This document shows positions 31,101 through 40,650 of a DNA stretch of 64,000 nt, piece by piece (position 1 is the first letter of the stretch; each line of letters opens with the position of its first letter). Under the pieces are notes generated by a model. It was not told the origin of the DNA. It worked only from the letters and a program-made list of their open reading frames with translations, and did no database searches. The stretch lies in the NCBI RefSeq assembly GCF_048771995.1, contig NC_133063.1, positions 14,202,063-14,266,062 of the forward strand, read 5' to 3'. Made by a program: the position numbers and the translations under genes. This DNA is from Taeniopygia guttata (lineage: Eukaryota > Chordata > Aves > Passeriformes > Estrildidae).

Positions 31101-33867
31101 TGCTGAAATTATTTTACAAGGGTTTGAAACAGGGGGGAATTATAGTTTCCAGAAAAATACTGATCCAGCTAATGTTGAACATCTTGAAGTAATGTTAAAC
31201 TTCCTAGCTCCCTGGGAGGAATTTATAAAATATTCTCCTTTGTTTAGGTTTCTCTTGATGTATTCTACTGTCCTGTGTAGTCATTACAATTCTGCACTCA
31301 CAACAACAGTAGTTGGTGCTATCAAGGTGAGTTATGGACCAGAAGACAGAAATAAAAATGCTCAAATAGACAGAAAAGAGCATTGGCTCAACAGTGATCT
31401 TGATTCTGCTTTGAGATGGAAACTCAAAATGAGGGCTAATACTGAGACATTGCTTGTGCCAAAACAAGGTCACACCACAAAGTGACCCGTTCTCTTGCCT
31501 TCAAAGTCAGGTATGCTCCAGAAAACATTGTTAATATTGATCTATTTTTATTTCTTCTATAAGAGAAACTGGAACAATATTAATTAAGAGGTGTACATTT
31601 AGCCACATTTCATCAGGCAGTATCCTGTGCCTCTGATGTTTATTAGGTTATTGTGTGTTAGTCAAGATGCCCTGATGCAAATCCACGTGAACTGATGGGG
31701 ACTAATTTTACTTTGGGCTAAACTAATTTCCTTTGCAGCAGATACATAGGGCTTTTAAAGATACAGAATAATGACTAAGCTGAAGTACCGAGTGTGCTTT
31801 ATGGTTAAGTGCCTTAGCCTTTGTGTGAGAACCTTTGTTCTAGGTGAACAGACTATTTAATTTTGGTTTGTACAAATTCTGGCCAATTTGATCAATGCCA
31901 AAACATGCATGTCTTAAAAATTGAACCCAGTGGCCTTACAGTGTGTTTCCTTCAACCCAGTTTAATTTAAAACTGTGCATTGCTTTGTATTGATGAGGAC
32001 AGTATGTCTAGGAGCATCCCTGACTGCCCATGCACTTTTTTGTGGGCCAGTTTGGAGAGCAACACAAAACTGTAAAGCTGCAAGAGATTTAGTAAAGACA
32101 AAACTTACGCAGCTGTGGGCAAAACATTTTCAGAATTCAAACTAGCTTAACAGGAATAACAGTACTAAAAGTGCTTCCTTCCATGACTAAAAAAAACGAT
32201 ACATTCACCGTAACAAAATCTGCAAAAGGAGGACAGCACTTCTCTTTCTACATCCTTTTTCTTTTTTTGAAATCTGCAAGATTAATCTAGTAGTTTTCAT
32301 TCTGTGGCCCTGAAAACGTTCTTTTAAATTTTATATGTCTGCATCAAAACATTAAGTCAGGGCAAGACTATTTCTATTTTCTTAGCTGTAATAGTCTTTG
32401 ACACATTTTGAACAGCTTTAAAGTTGAGAAGCAGGTTATGATGCAGCAGTCTCCGTTAGGGACATGTACAGACAGATGTCATTATGCAGACTAACTGCTA
32501 AAATAATTGAATGCAACAAAGTGTTTGTAAAATGATCACGAGACTTCTACATCTTTCCTTCTGTCTTTAGGGGACTATTTTTCTAAAACTTGATGCAGTT
32601 GGGTGAGAGGTAGAATTTTTAACTTTAAACTGTGCCTGTCTTGAACCTGCACCAAGTGATTTCAGAGCACATTTAGTTGGAAAAGTAAGCAGATAACCCT
32701 CTTAAGGTAATAATGAAGGACTTTGACTGTAACTTTAAGGCATCCTTTTTATGCTGAAGTACCCAAAACCCACTTTTAAGAAATGAGATTTGAATTCCAA
32801 AGATAATAAAGAAAGGTGACCTTAAGTCCATTTTGCCTAATATCAAATGGCTTTTTTCTCCCTTAGAAAGTTACTGTGCATTGCATACATTTAGAAAACA
32901 TACTGGTTTTATTATTCTTTTCATTGCTACATTATCCATAAGGCTGACATCCATGAAATTAGTTTAAAGGCTGATTTTAGAGTGGTCAGCAACACAGTAT
33001 AGCAATTTCCTTTAAAAAGTGAATTAGTAGATATCATTTGTATTCATGGAGATGACATCTGACTTAAATAAATGCATGACTTTTGTTTCCTTTCAGAATA
33101 TATCCATTGCTTACATTGGAATGTTGATTGGTGGAGATTACATATTCTCCATGTTAAACTTTGTAGGGCTCAATATTTGGTAAGTGAAACTTGAATACCC
33201 TTTATTTATTAAAGCTGAATATTTCTCAGTGAGTTCTAGTTTTATATTTCATTTGATTGGACTCATTTGGGTGATGCAGTTTTGAAACTACTGGCTTGAC
33301 AAAGCACTGCCTCAGGATGTAAAGGTCATTACAGTTAGTTACGACTTTTCCTGTCTATTTTCAGATATTAAATCTTGCTGCAATAAGGCCTAATTGTGGA
33401 AATATGCCTGCAGTTTTACTGTGTGGATTTTTTTCTTTTTTATGAGCAGCAGTTCTGAGCTGTGAGGCTTCCAAGTGAAAGGTGTGGTGTGGGAAGTGAG
33501 AACACTGACTGAATTAGTTGTGCCCATTGAATTCTAACTTGTTACTGGTTACTTTGTGTGTTTAGATGATCACCTGTGTGTATGAATCTGGTAACTGATC
33601 TTTGTCTGCTTGGGGCTGCTTTCTCAGATGAGTTACATAGCTCTTAGGCACTCCTAGTTTATGATAGCTGGTGCTCATTAGCTCTTCAGAAGTAAAGGTA
33701 CATACCTATGAAATGACATCTGTAACTTCAGACATCTTTGACACCACTGTTCTCTTTTGTTTAGTATTGCAGGAGGACTGAGGTACTCATTTTTAACAAT
33801 AAGAGGAAACAGCAAGCCTGCACAACCTGGGGATGAAGAGAATGCTTTTCCAGTGTCAAAAAGTTAG
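13001..33867 (+). CDS. SLC35D2: SLC35D2 nucleotide-sugar transporter, twelve exons
   Basis: SLC35D2 is a Golgi membrane antiporter that brings UDP-GlcNAc (and reportedly UDP-glucose and GDP-mannose) into the lumen for glycan and proteoglycan synthesis. Coding exons are 13001-13149, 15820-15853, 17435-17521, 20341-20408, 22838-22909, 24831-24899, 25949-26051, 28005-28097, 30442-30509, 31248-31326, 33097-33179 and 33765-33867. Together they give 335 residues, against about 337 in human. Every junction is GT-AG and every phase fits. The protein is hydrophobic with about ten membrane spans of the drug/metabolite transporter fold. Family landmarks include [60 protein letters not shown] and [11 protein letters not shown]. 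The closely related SLC35D1 is the alternative, but the position next to ZNF367 and the residue match favour SLC35D2. No lesions were seen. Confidence 0.96.
13755..13822 (+). mobile_element. CR1 LINE, short 3' tail
   Basis: TTGTTGGACTTCAATCATC, then TTTGTGGGTCCCTTCTGAC and TCAGGATAGTCTATGATTG, match the extreme 3' end of avian CR1. Only about 70 bases remain. Confidence 0.7.
14551..15322 (+). mobile_element. CR1 LINE, 3' fragment in SLC35D2 intron 1
   Basis: This CR1 copy of about 770 bases runs from CATGAAGTTCAACAAGGCCA to the 3' end phrases AGGTCCCTTCCAGCG and GGATTCTAT. It is sense-oriented with respect to the gene, 5'-truncated and without an intact frame. Confidence 0.85.
15820..15853 (+). 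CDS. SLC35D2: SLC35D2 coding exon 2 (34-nt micro-exon)
   Basis: This very short exon encodes [12 protein letters not shown]. The acceptor is CTTTTCAG and the donor GTATGT. Phases join exon 1 (2 bases over) to exon 3 (phase 0). Confidence 0.93.
15854..20340 (+). other. SLC35D2 introns 2 and 3
   Basis: These are AT-rich introns either side of exon 3. I see no repeat I can name, no RNA gene and no second coding sequence. The short open frames are chance. Confidence 0.6.
17435..17521 (+). CDS. SLC35D2: SLC35D2 coding exon 3
   Basis: This exon encodes [19 protein letters not shown] through DKSIPVK (29 codons, phase 0 both ends). The acceptor is TGTTTAG and the donor GTAAGG. Confidence 0.95.
20341..20408 (+). 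CDS. SLC35D2: SLC35D2 coding exon 4
   Basis: This exon encodes [20 protein letters not shown] then KL and two bases of Ser113. The acceptor is TCACAG and the donor GTACAG. Confidence 0.95.
21225..21575 (-). mobile_element. CR1 LINE, 3' fragment in SLC35D2 intron 4
   Basis: The reverse-strand CR1 3' end begins CACAGAATCATAGAATCATC, then AGGGTTGGAAAAGACATTTA. It continues through the typical CCACCTCCCTGGGCAACCCA segment to ATGATGAGGTCCCCCAG. An internal poly-T interruption lies near 21418-21431. It is 5'-truncated. Confidence 0.88.
22799..22834 (+). repeat. Long poly-T/polypyrimidine tract at exon 5 acceptor
   Basis: About 35 bases of T with two single G's run directly into the TTTACAG acceptor of SLC35D2 exon 5. 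The splice site's pyrimidine tract is thus also a homopolymer that may vary in length. Confidence 0.8.
22838..22909 (+). CDS. SLC35D2: SLC35D2 coding exon 5
   Basis: This exon encodes [19 protein letters not shown] then VIIL and two bases of a Gly codon. It is preceded by an unusually long T-rich tract (22799-22834) and TTTACAG. Confidence 0.95.
24831..24899 (+). CDS. SLC35D2: SLC35D2 coding exon 6
   Basis: This exon encodes [19 protein letters not shown] then IAA and two bases of Gly160. The acceptor is GCCTACAG and the donor GTAAGG. Confidence 0.95.
25949..26051 (+). CDS. SLC35D2: SLC35D2 coding exon 7
   Basis: This exon encodes [19 protein letters not shown] through [12 protein letters not shown]. 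The acceptor is TTCCCAG and the donor GTAATT. A solo LTR begins only 38 bases into the following intron. Confidence 0.95.
26052..28004 (+). other. SLC35D2 intron 7
   Basis: The first third is taken up by a solo LTR (listed separately). The rest is AT-rich intron with nothing recognised. Confidence 0.6.
26090..26757 (-). mobile_element. Solo LTR of an avian endogenous retrovirus
   Basis: The ends form a perfect 8-base inverted repeat, TGTCCTGG and CCAGGACA. On the - strand a poly(A) signal AATAAA (TTTATT at 26202-26207) lies near the 3' end, as in an LTR. A partial repeat of the terminal phrase (GTCACCC.AGGACA) extends to 26774, so the outer edge may be there. No internal retroviral sequence adjoins it. 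No clean target-site duplication was seen. It looks like a single LTR of a passerine ERV family, moderately old. Confidence 0.75.
28005..28097 (+). CDS. SLC35D2: SLC35D2 coding exon 8
   Basis: This exon encodes [20 protein letters not shown] through STGDFQQ (31 codons, phase 0 both ends). The acceptor is TTCACAG and the donor GTAAGT. Confidence 0.95.
30442..30509 (+). CDS. SLC35D2: SLC35D2 coding exon 9
   Basis: This exon encodes [20 protein letters not shown] then LL and two bases of Gly248. It is the least conserved exon against human. The acceptor is TTTTTAATAG and the donor GTAAGG. Confidence 0.92.
31248..31326 (+). CDS. SLC35D2: SLC35D2 coding exon 10
   Basis: This exon encodes [20 protein letters not shown] then VVGAIK. 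The acceptor is TTGTTTAG and the donor GTGAGT. Confidence 0.95.
33097..33179 (+). CDS. SLC35D2: SLC35D2 coding exon 11
   Basis: This exon encodes [20 protein letters not shown] then NFVGLNI and two bases of Cys302. The acceptor is CTTTCAG and the donor GTAAGT. Confidence 0.95.
33765..33867 (+). CDS. SLC35D2: SLC35D2 coding exon 12 and stop
   Basis: This exon encodes [20 protein letters not shown] through ENAFPVSKS and the TAG stop. The hydrophilic tail is cytosolic. The acceptor is TTGTTTAG. Confidence 0.94.
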
Positions 33868-35905
33868 ACAAAATGCCTGCCTTGAAAGAGATTGAAGATA
33901 CAAGTTTACTTAGCATTGCCAAGACCTTAAATAAGTATATGCTGGAACATATTTGGAACAACAACAAAAAAAAAATCTACCTCAGTTGTCACAGATACGC
34001 ACGCAATTCACTGGCTGAGAAATATTCTTGCACACCATTTTTTTTACATGCAAAAAAAGTTTGATTTTAGTTTGATTTTAGCTTTTTCTTCTTAATCTGA
34101 AAGCTGTTTTATAGGAAGGAATGCTATGAGCAAATCTCAAGTTGTAAATTTCTGCATTTACCTTTACTTGGGTGCTATTTCAACAAGATCTTTGAGTTTT
34201 GTTTCAGCGACTGCCTGTAATTTCTTGAGGCAAAATTCCCAGTAAGGATCATGAGGTTTGATTCACCGTTGCCTTATGCTATGTGCAAACCTGGATATCA
34301 GTGACAAGGTGAAAGATCTTAGTGGTTCAGATTGATTTCATGCATGCACATGCTCTTGGGTAAGTGATACAGAACATATAGGGCAAAGAGGATATTTGCT
34401 CCCAGATCGTTCACTGTGTAAGTGTCAACTAAAAAATTCAGGCTAAGCCCGTGTGTGTACATTGTGTAGGCATTCTCTCTCTGTTTCCTTCATCCTCAGT
34501 CACACTATGGTGTTCTGCAGAAATTGTCACTGTTGTTATAAATGAACCCTCATAACTTTGCAGCAGATCAAGGAGAGTAGGGAAAAGACAGGGGATTTTT
34601 TTAATATTTGAAGATTTTTTATTTATGTGTGTCTGTGAGCCAACAAATCTATTTTTGTTAAGGTACATGTTTCTTTTTATATCACATTCCCCTCCTCTCA
34701 TGTTTTATCAGTAGCCAACTTGCTGCAGAAAAGTGGTGCTACTATGTACAAACCTAGTAGGGGAGGGAAACTGACTATGTGGAAGACTGACTTGTGTTTA
34801 AATGAGGAGAAATAGCTAGAGTGCTGTTGTGTATTATATATACAGTAAAAGCTTATTTGGTACTAGTTTATGCTTTCAGTTCTAAGCAAGGAATCATAAT
34901 GAGCCTGGGGATGACTACAGTAGGCTCAGCTGATACAGTGGTTAAGAGGCCCAGATCGATGGTCTGAGTGATCATCTGGGACAATAACACCCATAGCTAT
35001 ATTTCAATAACACCTGTATCTCTATTTCCTTCTTTGAAAATATTTGGTGGTGTTTACCTGTTCCTTTGAGGATAAAGTGTTAACATTTGAAAATGTGATA
35101 GGTGCATTGAAGTGGTGGAAGACATCAGAGAAATTAATCTTGTTGAAGTTCTCAATTCCCTGCGAGCATGAGCGAAAATTTTCGAAAATAATCAAATCAA
35201 AAGAATATTTTGAAAGAATTTAACATGGGACCAGGGTGGTCTAATGACTTTTTTGATCACTTCAGTTAAAATACAGCTAATCTGAAAATACAGAAAATCA
35301 GAAAACATTACTCTGTGCATAGCACATCAATGACAAATGTGAATTTGATCTATAAAACACGTGGGCAACTCACACTGGAAGCTTCAGGGAATGACTGCCT
35401 GCCATAGAGTTGAATGGCAAGAGGAGCAGTGACTGCAGATACTAGAAGTAGCATTTAAAGACACAGTCAAAGAGAGAAATCTGAACTATCAATTTTCTCA
35501 CCGCTAGCAAAGGATGTGACTCTCATTTTCTATCTGCTGAAGACCTGTGGAAGAGAAGCATTTCTGCAAATATTTTTCAGTGATCTTCTGTTTTAAAAAA
35601 TGTCCTTTATGCTTAAAAATGTTCAATATTTTTGAGTGTATTCTTTTATAAGGCTCCTCTTTTTTCAGATCATCTCTACCTCCACAATTTCAATTACTGA
35701 ATCTTAACTCTGCCGTGAGACAAGGTATGGGAAAGTTTTCATTTATTACAAAAGTAGTATGAGTGCCATTTGGTTGTAGGACTGATGAGCACACAAAGGC
35801 ACCTGCTAAATAAGATGTAGTTCCCAGAAAGGAACACTTAACATTTGGATATAATGAATATTTTGCTGTACCTTTTATAAATAAAAAGATACAGATTACA
35901 GTTTT
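33868..35905 (+). other. SLC35D2: SLC35D2 3'UTR, probable
   Basis: AT-rich sequence runs from the stop to the first convincing AATAAA, at 35880-35885. If this signal is used, the 3'UTR is about 2.0 kb. RNA data would be needed to set the end. Confidence 0.5.
35880..35885 (+). promoter_or_regulatory. Candidate poly(A) signal of SLC35D2
   Basis: A canonical AATAAA is followed within 35 bases by TGTTTTGTTTGGTTT, a T/G-rich element suitable for cleavage and polyadenylation. Confidence 0.5.
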
Positions 35906-37820
35906 AACAGGTGTTTTGTTTGGTTTACATTTTTTTTGTGGATGGACACATTCAATTGTCCCACATACATGAATAACACTAACATCTGCTTTTTATATTA
36001 TTAACTCCTATCTTGTACTTCAAGTAGTTTCTTTAGCTCATTCTGTACCATAGGGAAGTGATTTTATTTAATTTCTTGCTCACAGAATGTTTTTGAGGTG
36101 CTTCAGACTTAGATTTCTCACCTGAAATACGGACCTGATAATCATAGTCTTTATGACAGTGTTACTCAGAATAATATAAAAAATAAATCTAGGAATAATA
36201 AGAAATAGGTACTATCTAGAAGTACTTGCAATTGCTTGCATACTTTCACAGAGAAACTCAGCTTCAGTCACTTTCTGTTTTCCTCTATATCTGAGATACT
36301 GTTGATTTCAATAAATTTGCTGATTAAAATTCTGGCAGTATGGGCTCGACCAGGCACAACTATCATGTGAGAATTTAGGAAATTGCATGGCTGTTTCATC
36401 CAGAACATCAATAATAGTGTCTTTCAGTAAATAAGACAGAAACTTAAAACTGATTTTTTAGCAAACACCTGCTTACTTTTCTACAGATTTCATATTATTA
36501 ACTAAAGGATTTAAATATGACTTTCACACCATTATAGCTGTCAGGGTATATTTACAAGGAAACATACAAAGAAAAATAATTACTGGACCACAAAAAAATA
36601 CTGTCCTGTGCATTGATCTGTTCATGCTCTAAATTTTGTGGGAATTTTTTAGCAGTGACCTCGCTGTAGTGAAGTCAGATTAAGTGAGAAAATGTGGTTA
36701 CCCAAGGAACTTCCTACCCATTCACTGTGTAAATTTCTTGCAGAGATTCCTGTGGAAGTCAGAGAGGCAAAAAAAAACCTTACCTCAGAAAAAAAAACAA
36801 AACACTTAGACTGAAGAATCCTTCACATTCTTAAGGATTTATTTATCTTCTTCTCCATGGCCTTATTTACTTATTTTGGGCCCATGATGCTCTATAGATC
36901 TATCTGAGACATGTTACCAACCACAGGAAAAGTAAATGGAAACAGAACATGGAAGTCCAGAAGAGAAGAATGAGAGCTGTAGAAGATTGTGTTTTGATTC
37001 CATCATCAAATAGAAGGGATTCTTTTAAATTCTGGGAGCTATAATTTAAAAGAGGTATTCAGCATTAGTTTTTACATGTAGAAAACAGTGAAACCTCTTC
37101 AAATTTAAAGTATTCTTTGAATAGTGAGTGATTTTTTGGGTTATTCATGATTGTTTGTAAATACTTTTGTAATTGTAGTATTTAAACCTTCTTTATTTGT
37201 TTGGCCTGGCTTACTTATGAGGTGAACCCTGAGGGGAAAATTAAGATAGCTTTAGTGTAAGGAAATTGGGTTGTTGTTAAGGTAAGACAGTAATGATTTT
37301 TTTATCGTCTAGTTACAGAAAAGTTAGCGTTAACTTCTGTGTGATTCAGACACTGTCTTTACTTGTGTACAATGTACTTGTGTACTTGTGAACACAATCT
37401 GCACAATTGTGGGTTTCTGTCTGAAAGTGTTAGTAATGTAACATGATAAATCTTTTTTCTGGTTTCAGTGTGAATTTGTCCTGGAAATGTCTGGGCCAAA
37501 TTTAACTCTTCACTGTAAGAAATAGAGTTGATCTCTTTTTGGAGTAGTCTTTTTTAAGAAAAGGACTTAAACCTTTTCCCCTGAGGCCAACATCAGAAAT
37601 CAATGTTTAGTTTGGATTTTCTCAGTAGTTTACAAATGTGGGTGTAATGTAGTGATTTATTCTAATCTAAATCCTGCACATTTCCTGGAAAATGAAATCA
37701 TGTGATTTGATTCATCCTCTGACTTCTCTGCCAAGGCTCAGAGTCTAGCAGTGTGCTGTAAAGAGGCATTTTCCATGCAGAGAGTGTCTGATTCATACAA
37801 GCTCACTACCTTCTCTCACC
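35906..37820. other. Intergenic between SLC35D2 and the HSD17B3 remnant
   Basis: This is AT-rich sequence with no gene, RNA or named repeat seen. If HSD17B3 once worked here its promoter should lie in the last part, but no CpG island or clear promoter remains. Confidence 0.5.
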
Positions 37821-37971
37821 ATGGAAATGTTCCAGCATCAGCTACTCAGACTTGTTGGGGTCTGATTTGTTTCTGTAGTCTGGTAAAATGCATCAGATTT
37901 ATGAGATCTTTTCATGTATATTTGAAGTTCTTTGTCTTAGGTTTTCATTCATTTAGTGGGAGAATGAGCAG
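37821..37971 (+). pseudogene. HSD17B3: HSD17B3 remnant, exon 1
   Basis: ATG at 37821 opens a region of 151 bases (human exon 1 coding part about 154). One frame reads GLICFCSLVKCIRFMRSF, against human GLLVCLACLAKCVRFSRC. A frame change follows. The exon then ends GTG GGA GAA TGA GCA G before a good GTAAAG donor, matching human ATG GGA CAG TGG GCA G with the Trp codon turned to stop. Confidence 0.8.
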
Positions 37972-38171
37972 GTAAAGGAAACTGCTTCACTTTCTGCTTG
38001 TAATTGTTTGGTGGATTGTTACATAACTAATCAGGAATGGTTTTCCTTGCATTTCTTTACCCTGTTCCTTCAGAACGAAACACAATTTCTGATATGTGTG
38101 GTTTGCTTGGCTCCTTTTCCTTTTCTCCTAAAGCTTTGGGTTTATGAACCTGAAAGTTTTGTGTACTTGGG

Positions 38172-38545
38172 TGTCACTGCAGGCCCCCAGACAGGTAATA
38201 ATTAGCATTGACTCTATGATTGCAGAAGGCTGATCAATTACTTTATTATATAATCTTGTACTATGTTTTACTATACTTATTAAGAAACTCGGTCACCTTT
38301 ACAACCAGTCTGATACGGCTTTGACCTAGGTGGTCAATCTATCTGAACACCATCTAGTGTCTAATTAAGAAATCACTCTTTGATAAACAAATCTCCATGA
38401 CACATTCTGCATGTGCACAACAGCAGGTGCAAGTGGAGATAAGAATTGTTTCTCATTCTTTCCACTGATACTCTCACAGCCTTTCCCACGAAAATGCATG
38501 GGAAAGCCTGTGCCTGCTCTCTGTGGCCAGAGAGCTGCTGCCACA
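38172..38545 (-). mobile_element. Solo LTR, ERVK-like, with 6-bp target duplication
   Basis: The element starts TG and ends CA in the reverse direction, and is flanked by perfect direct repeats CTTGGG at 38166-38171 and 38546-38551. On the - strand AATAAA (TTTATT at 38242-38247) precedes a short 3' part. It belongs to the same family as the copy at 63173-63540, in opposite orientation. A 6-base duplication fits class II (ERVK-like) integration. No internal viral sequence adjoins it. It lies in intron 1 of the HSD17B3 remnant. Clean flanks suggest a fairly young insertion. Confidence 0.85.
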
Positions 38546-38551
38546 CTTGGG

Positions 38552-40442
38552 GAGAATAGAGAACTGGTCAGGCTGGTGTGTAAGTTCACACCCTGGTGTG
38601 TAATTAGGAATTCTCTCCCTGTTGCTACTTCTAATGGTTTCTCTCTGCTGCAAATGCTTTTCTTTTAGTAGCATTGCCCAGATCCTTAGTTTTCTGGTAT
38701 GTGAAGCTGCTAGTTTAGGTCTAGCATATGTTCTCCAGTTTTCAAAGCAACTTTTCCTGTTCCTGTTGATGTTGCTCCAGTGTGTTCTTTTCCAAATTGC
38801 TGACCTACCCTTGATGATACCATTAATGAACTAAATTTACTTTAGTCTGAAATCTTCAAAGGCTGCAAGTTTGCAGTGTTTTTTTAAGATAGTATGCATT
38901 CTTGTAGAATAACACAGAGTTTAACAAGCACCTGCTTCTTCCTATTGATCATTCATGATTTTTAAGCTTCTTAGACTATCAGTATAAAGCAGGGATGAAC
39001 AGGTGCTGCTGTTCCTGAATTCCTTGGCTGCTACTGTTGCTGATGGCAATTTGTTAAGAAATTACCTGAACAGTAGACTTGTGTTTGATTTCTTTTTCAT
39101 GCATTAGGCTTGACGGGACTAAATATATAAAACTATTACATAAATAATATACATTAATTAAATATATAACTGTTAAATATATGTTTAATCACCACATTTC
39201 CTAGTAGGTTAATAAATTAAATCCATTCCTGTAGAAGACCTTCCTGAATACCACATGCTTCTAAGGCAGTGCATAGGTCTTATTTTGATTTAAGTGAGGC
39301 AGGGACCTCCCACCTGTGTATGAGATGAGGAACACCATGTGGAACTTTCTGTGTAAAATCTTTCTTTCCTCTTAAGGTTGGAAGACATGTTTCTTTCAAT
39401 GGGCCTTTTTGCTGTGTTTTTTCTGTCCCCAGTAAAATTCGTAAGGCTCAGATAATTTGTGTTGTCGTGTGGCACATGAGATTCTGAAAATCATGAAAAT
39501 TAAAGCTGGCATGTGGAAGCTTGTTTCTCAAGGGATTCTTCACTTCTCATCTACAGGTCTGTTAGGAAACTAAGTACCTGCTACTCCTTCACTGGGATCT
39601 CACTTCCCTGTGAAATGAGAGAGTACTTGCTCCTCTGTTGGCAACACCTAACCATTCAAAACATCTTTGCTTTCTGTGTCTCTGACAACGCAGAATTCCT
39701 TAATCCATATTTTTTTATATTGACTAGTTTTTAATTTGCTCTAAAACGTACCAGGTTTACCTTGGAACTGCTTTGGTGCTTTGCTGCATTATTCTGTATT
39801 TCTAAGGTGTTAAGAATTTTTCTTTTTACAGTTCCTCTTTGATATTTATATGCATAGTGTTTAAAGTTCAGGGTACTTTACAAATGCCAGGATTTGTTTA
39901 TTTTCACAGTAAGACTAAACCCAAAAGTAAACTGTGTAGTACAGTTCTGCAGGAAGAGCATTTTATAGGTGGTGGCAAGTTTGATGTGATCTTTCCTTAC
40001 AGACAGAAATCTTGTGCGAGAAATAGTTATACCAGTTTTAGTTACCAGTTAGTCTTTATCTCCTACCATTCTGCCACCAGCATATAAATTCAAAGCTTGC
40101 AAAACAGAACTTGTGAAAATACATGTATAGAAGAAAATTCTGCCAGCTCTTAAAGCAACTGACTTGTTGCTTGTGGACACCATTGAAAATGAGAGTAATG
40201 GCTACCTCCTGTACCATATGGGCTACTTCAGGGAGAGATTTGCTTTAAAGACAGAAAATGCTGAATGAATAAGAAATGCATAGGTCACAAGATAAAAAAT
40301 TTAAAAGGCTGATTCTATTCTTCAGTGGAGACATTTAGGTTGTATTATTCAAGAAATGGAGATGATGAAGATTAAACAATTCAAAGAGAAGAAGCTAAAC
40401 TAGAGCTCCAAATGTAATCCATATCCTTTTTGCTTTCTCCAG
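38552..40442. other. Remainder of HSD17B3 remnant intron 1
   Basis: This is AT-rich sequence with a very A/T-rich patch at about 39117-39190. No gene or named repeat was seen. Confidence 0.5.
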
Positions 40443-40488
40443 TGGTCACAGGAGCAGGAGATGGGATTGGAAAAGCATATTCCTTCAG
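40443..40488 (+). pseudogene. HSD17B3: HSD17B3 remnant, exon 2
   Basis: After a good acceptor (TTTCTCCAG), 46 bases read VTGAGDGIGKAYSF in the phase expected after exon 1. This is the SDR cofactor-binding motif (human VITGAGDGIGKAYSFE, 47 bases by my count). The last codon has lost one base, and the next bases are GAAAAA instead of a GT donor. Confidence 0.82.
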
Positions 40489-40565
40489 GAAAAATATATT
40501 ACCTAGTCTTCATTTTACCTTAACAAAATGACAATTGCTATCCCTCCATCAGCATCTTCAGATTA

Positions 40566-40650
40566 GTAAAATCATTCTAATGACATGGCCATATCATTAT
40601 TAAAATTATTCTAATGACATGATCATTATTATAATGACATGACTATGTTG
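40566..40650. repeat. Short imperfect repeats around ATTCTAATGACATG
   Basis: The phrase TCTAATGACATG occurs near 40575 and 40609, with a shorter TAATGACATGA near 40632. This is a small degenerate tandem array of about 30-base units. Confidence 0.6.

Larger units (their letters stand above)
28098..33096 (+). other. SLC35D2 introns 8 to 10
   Basis: These are AT-rich introns around exons 9 and 10. No repeat, RNA gene or other coding sequence was recognised. Confidence 0.55.
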
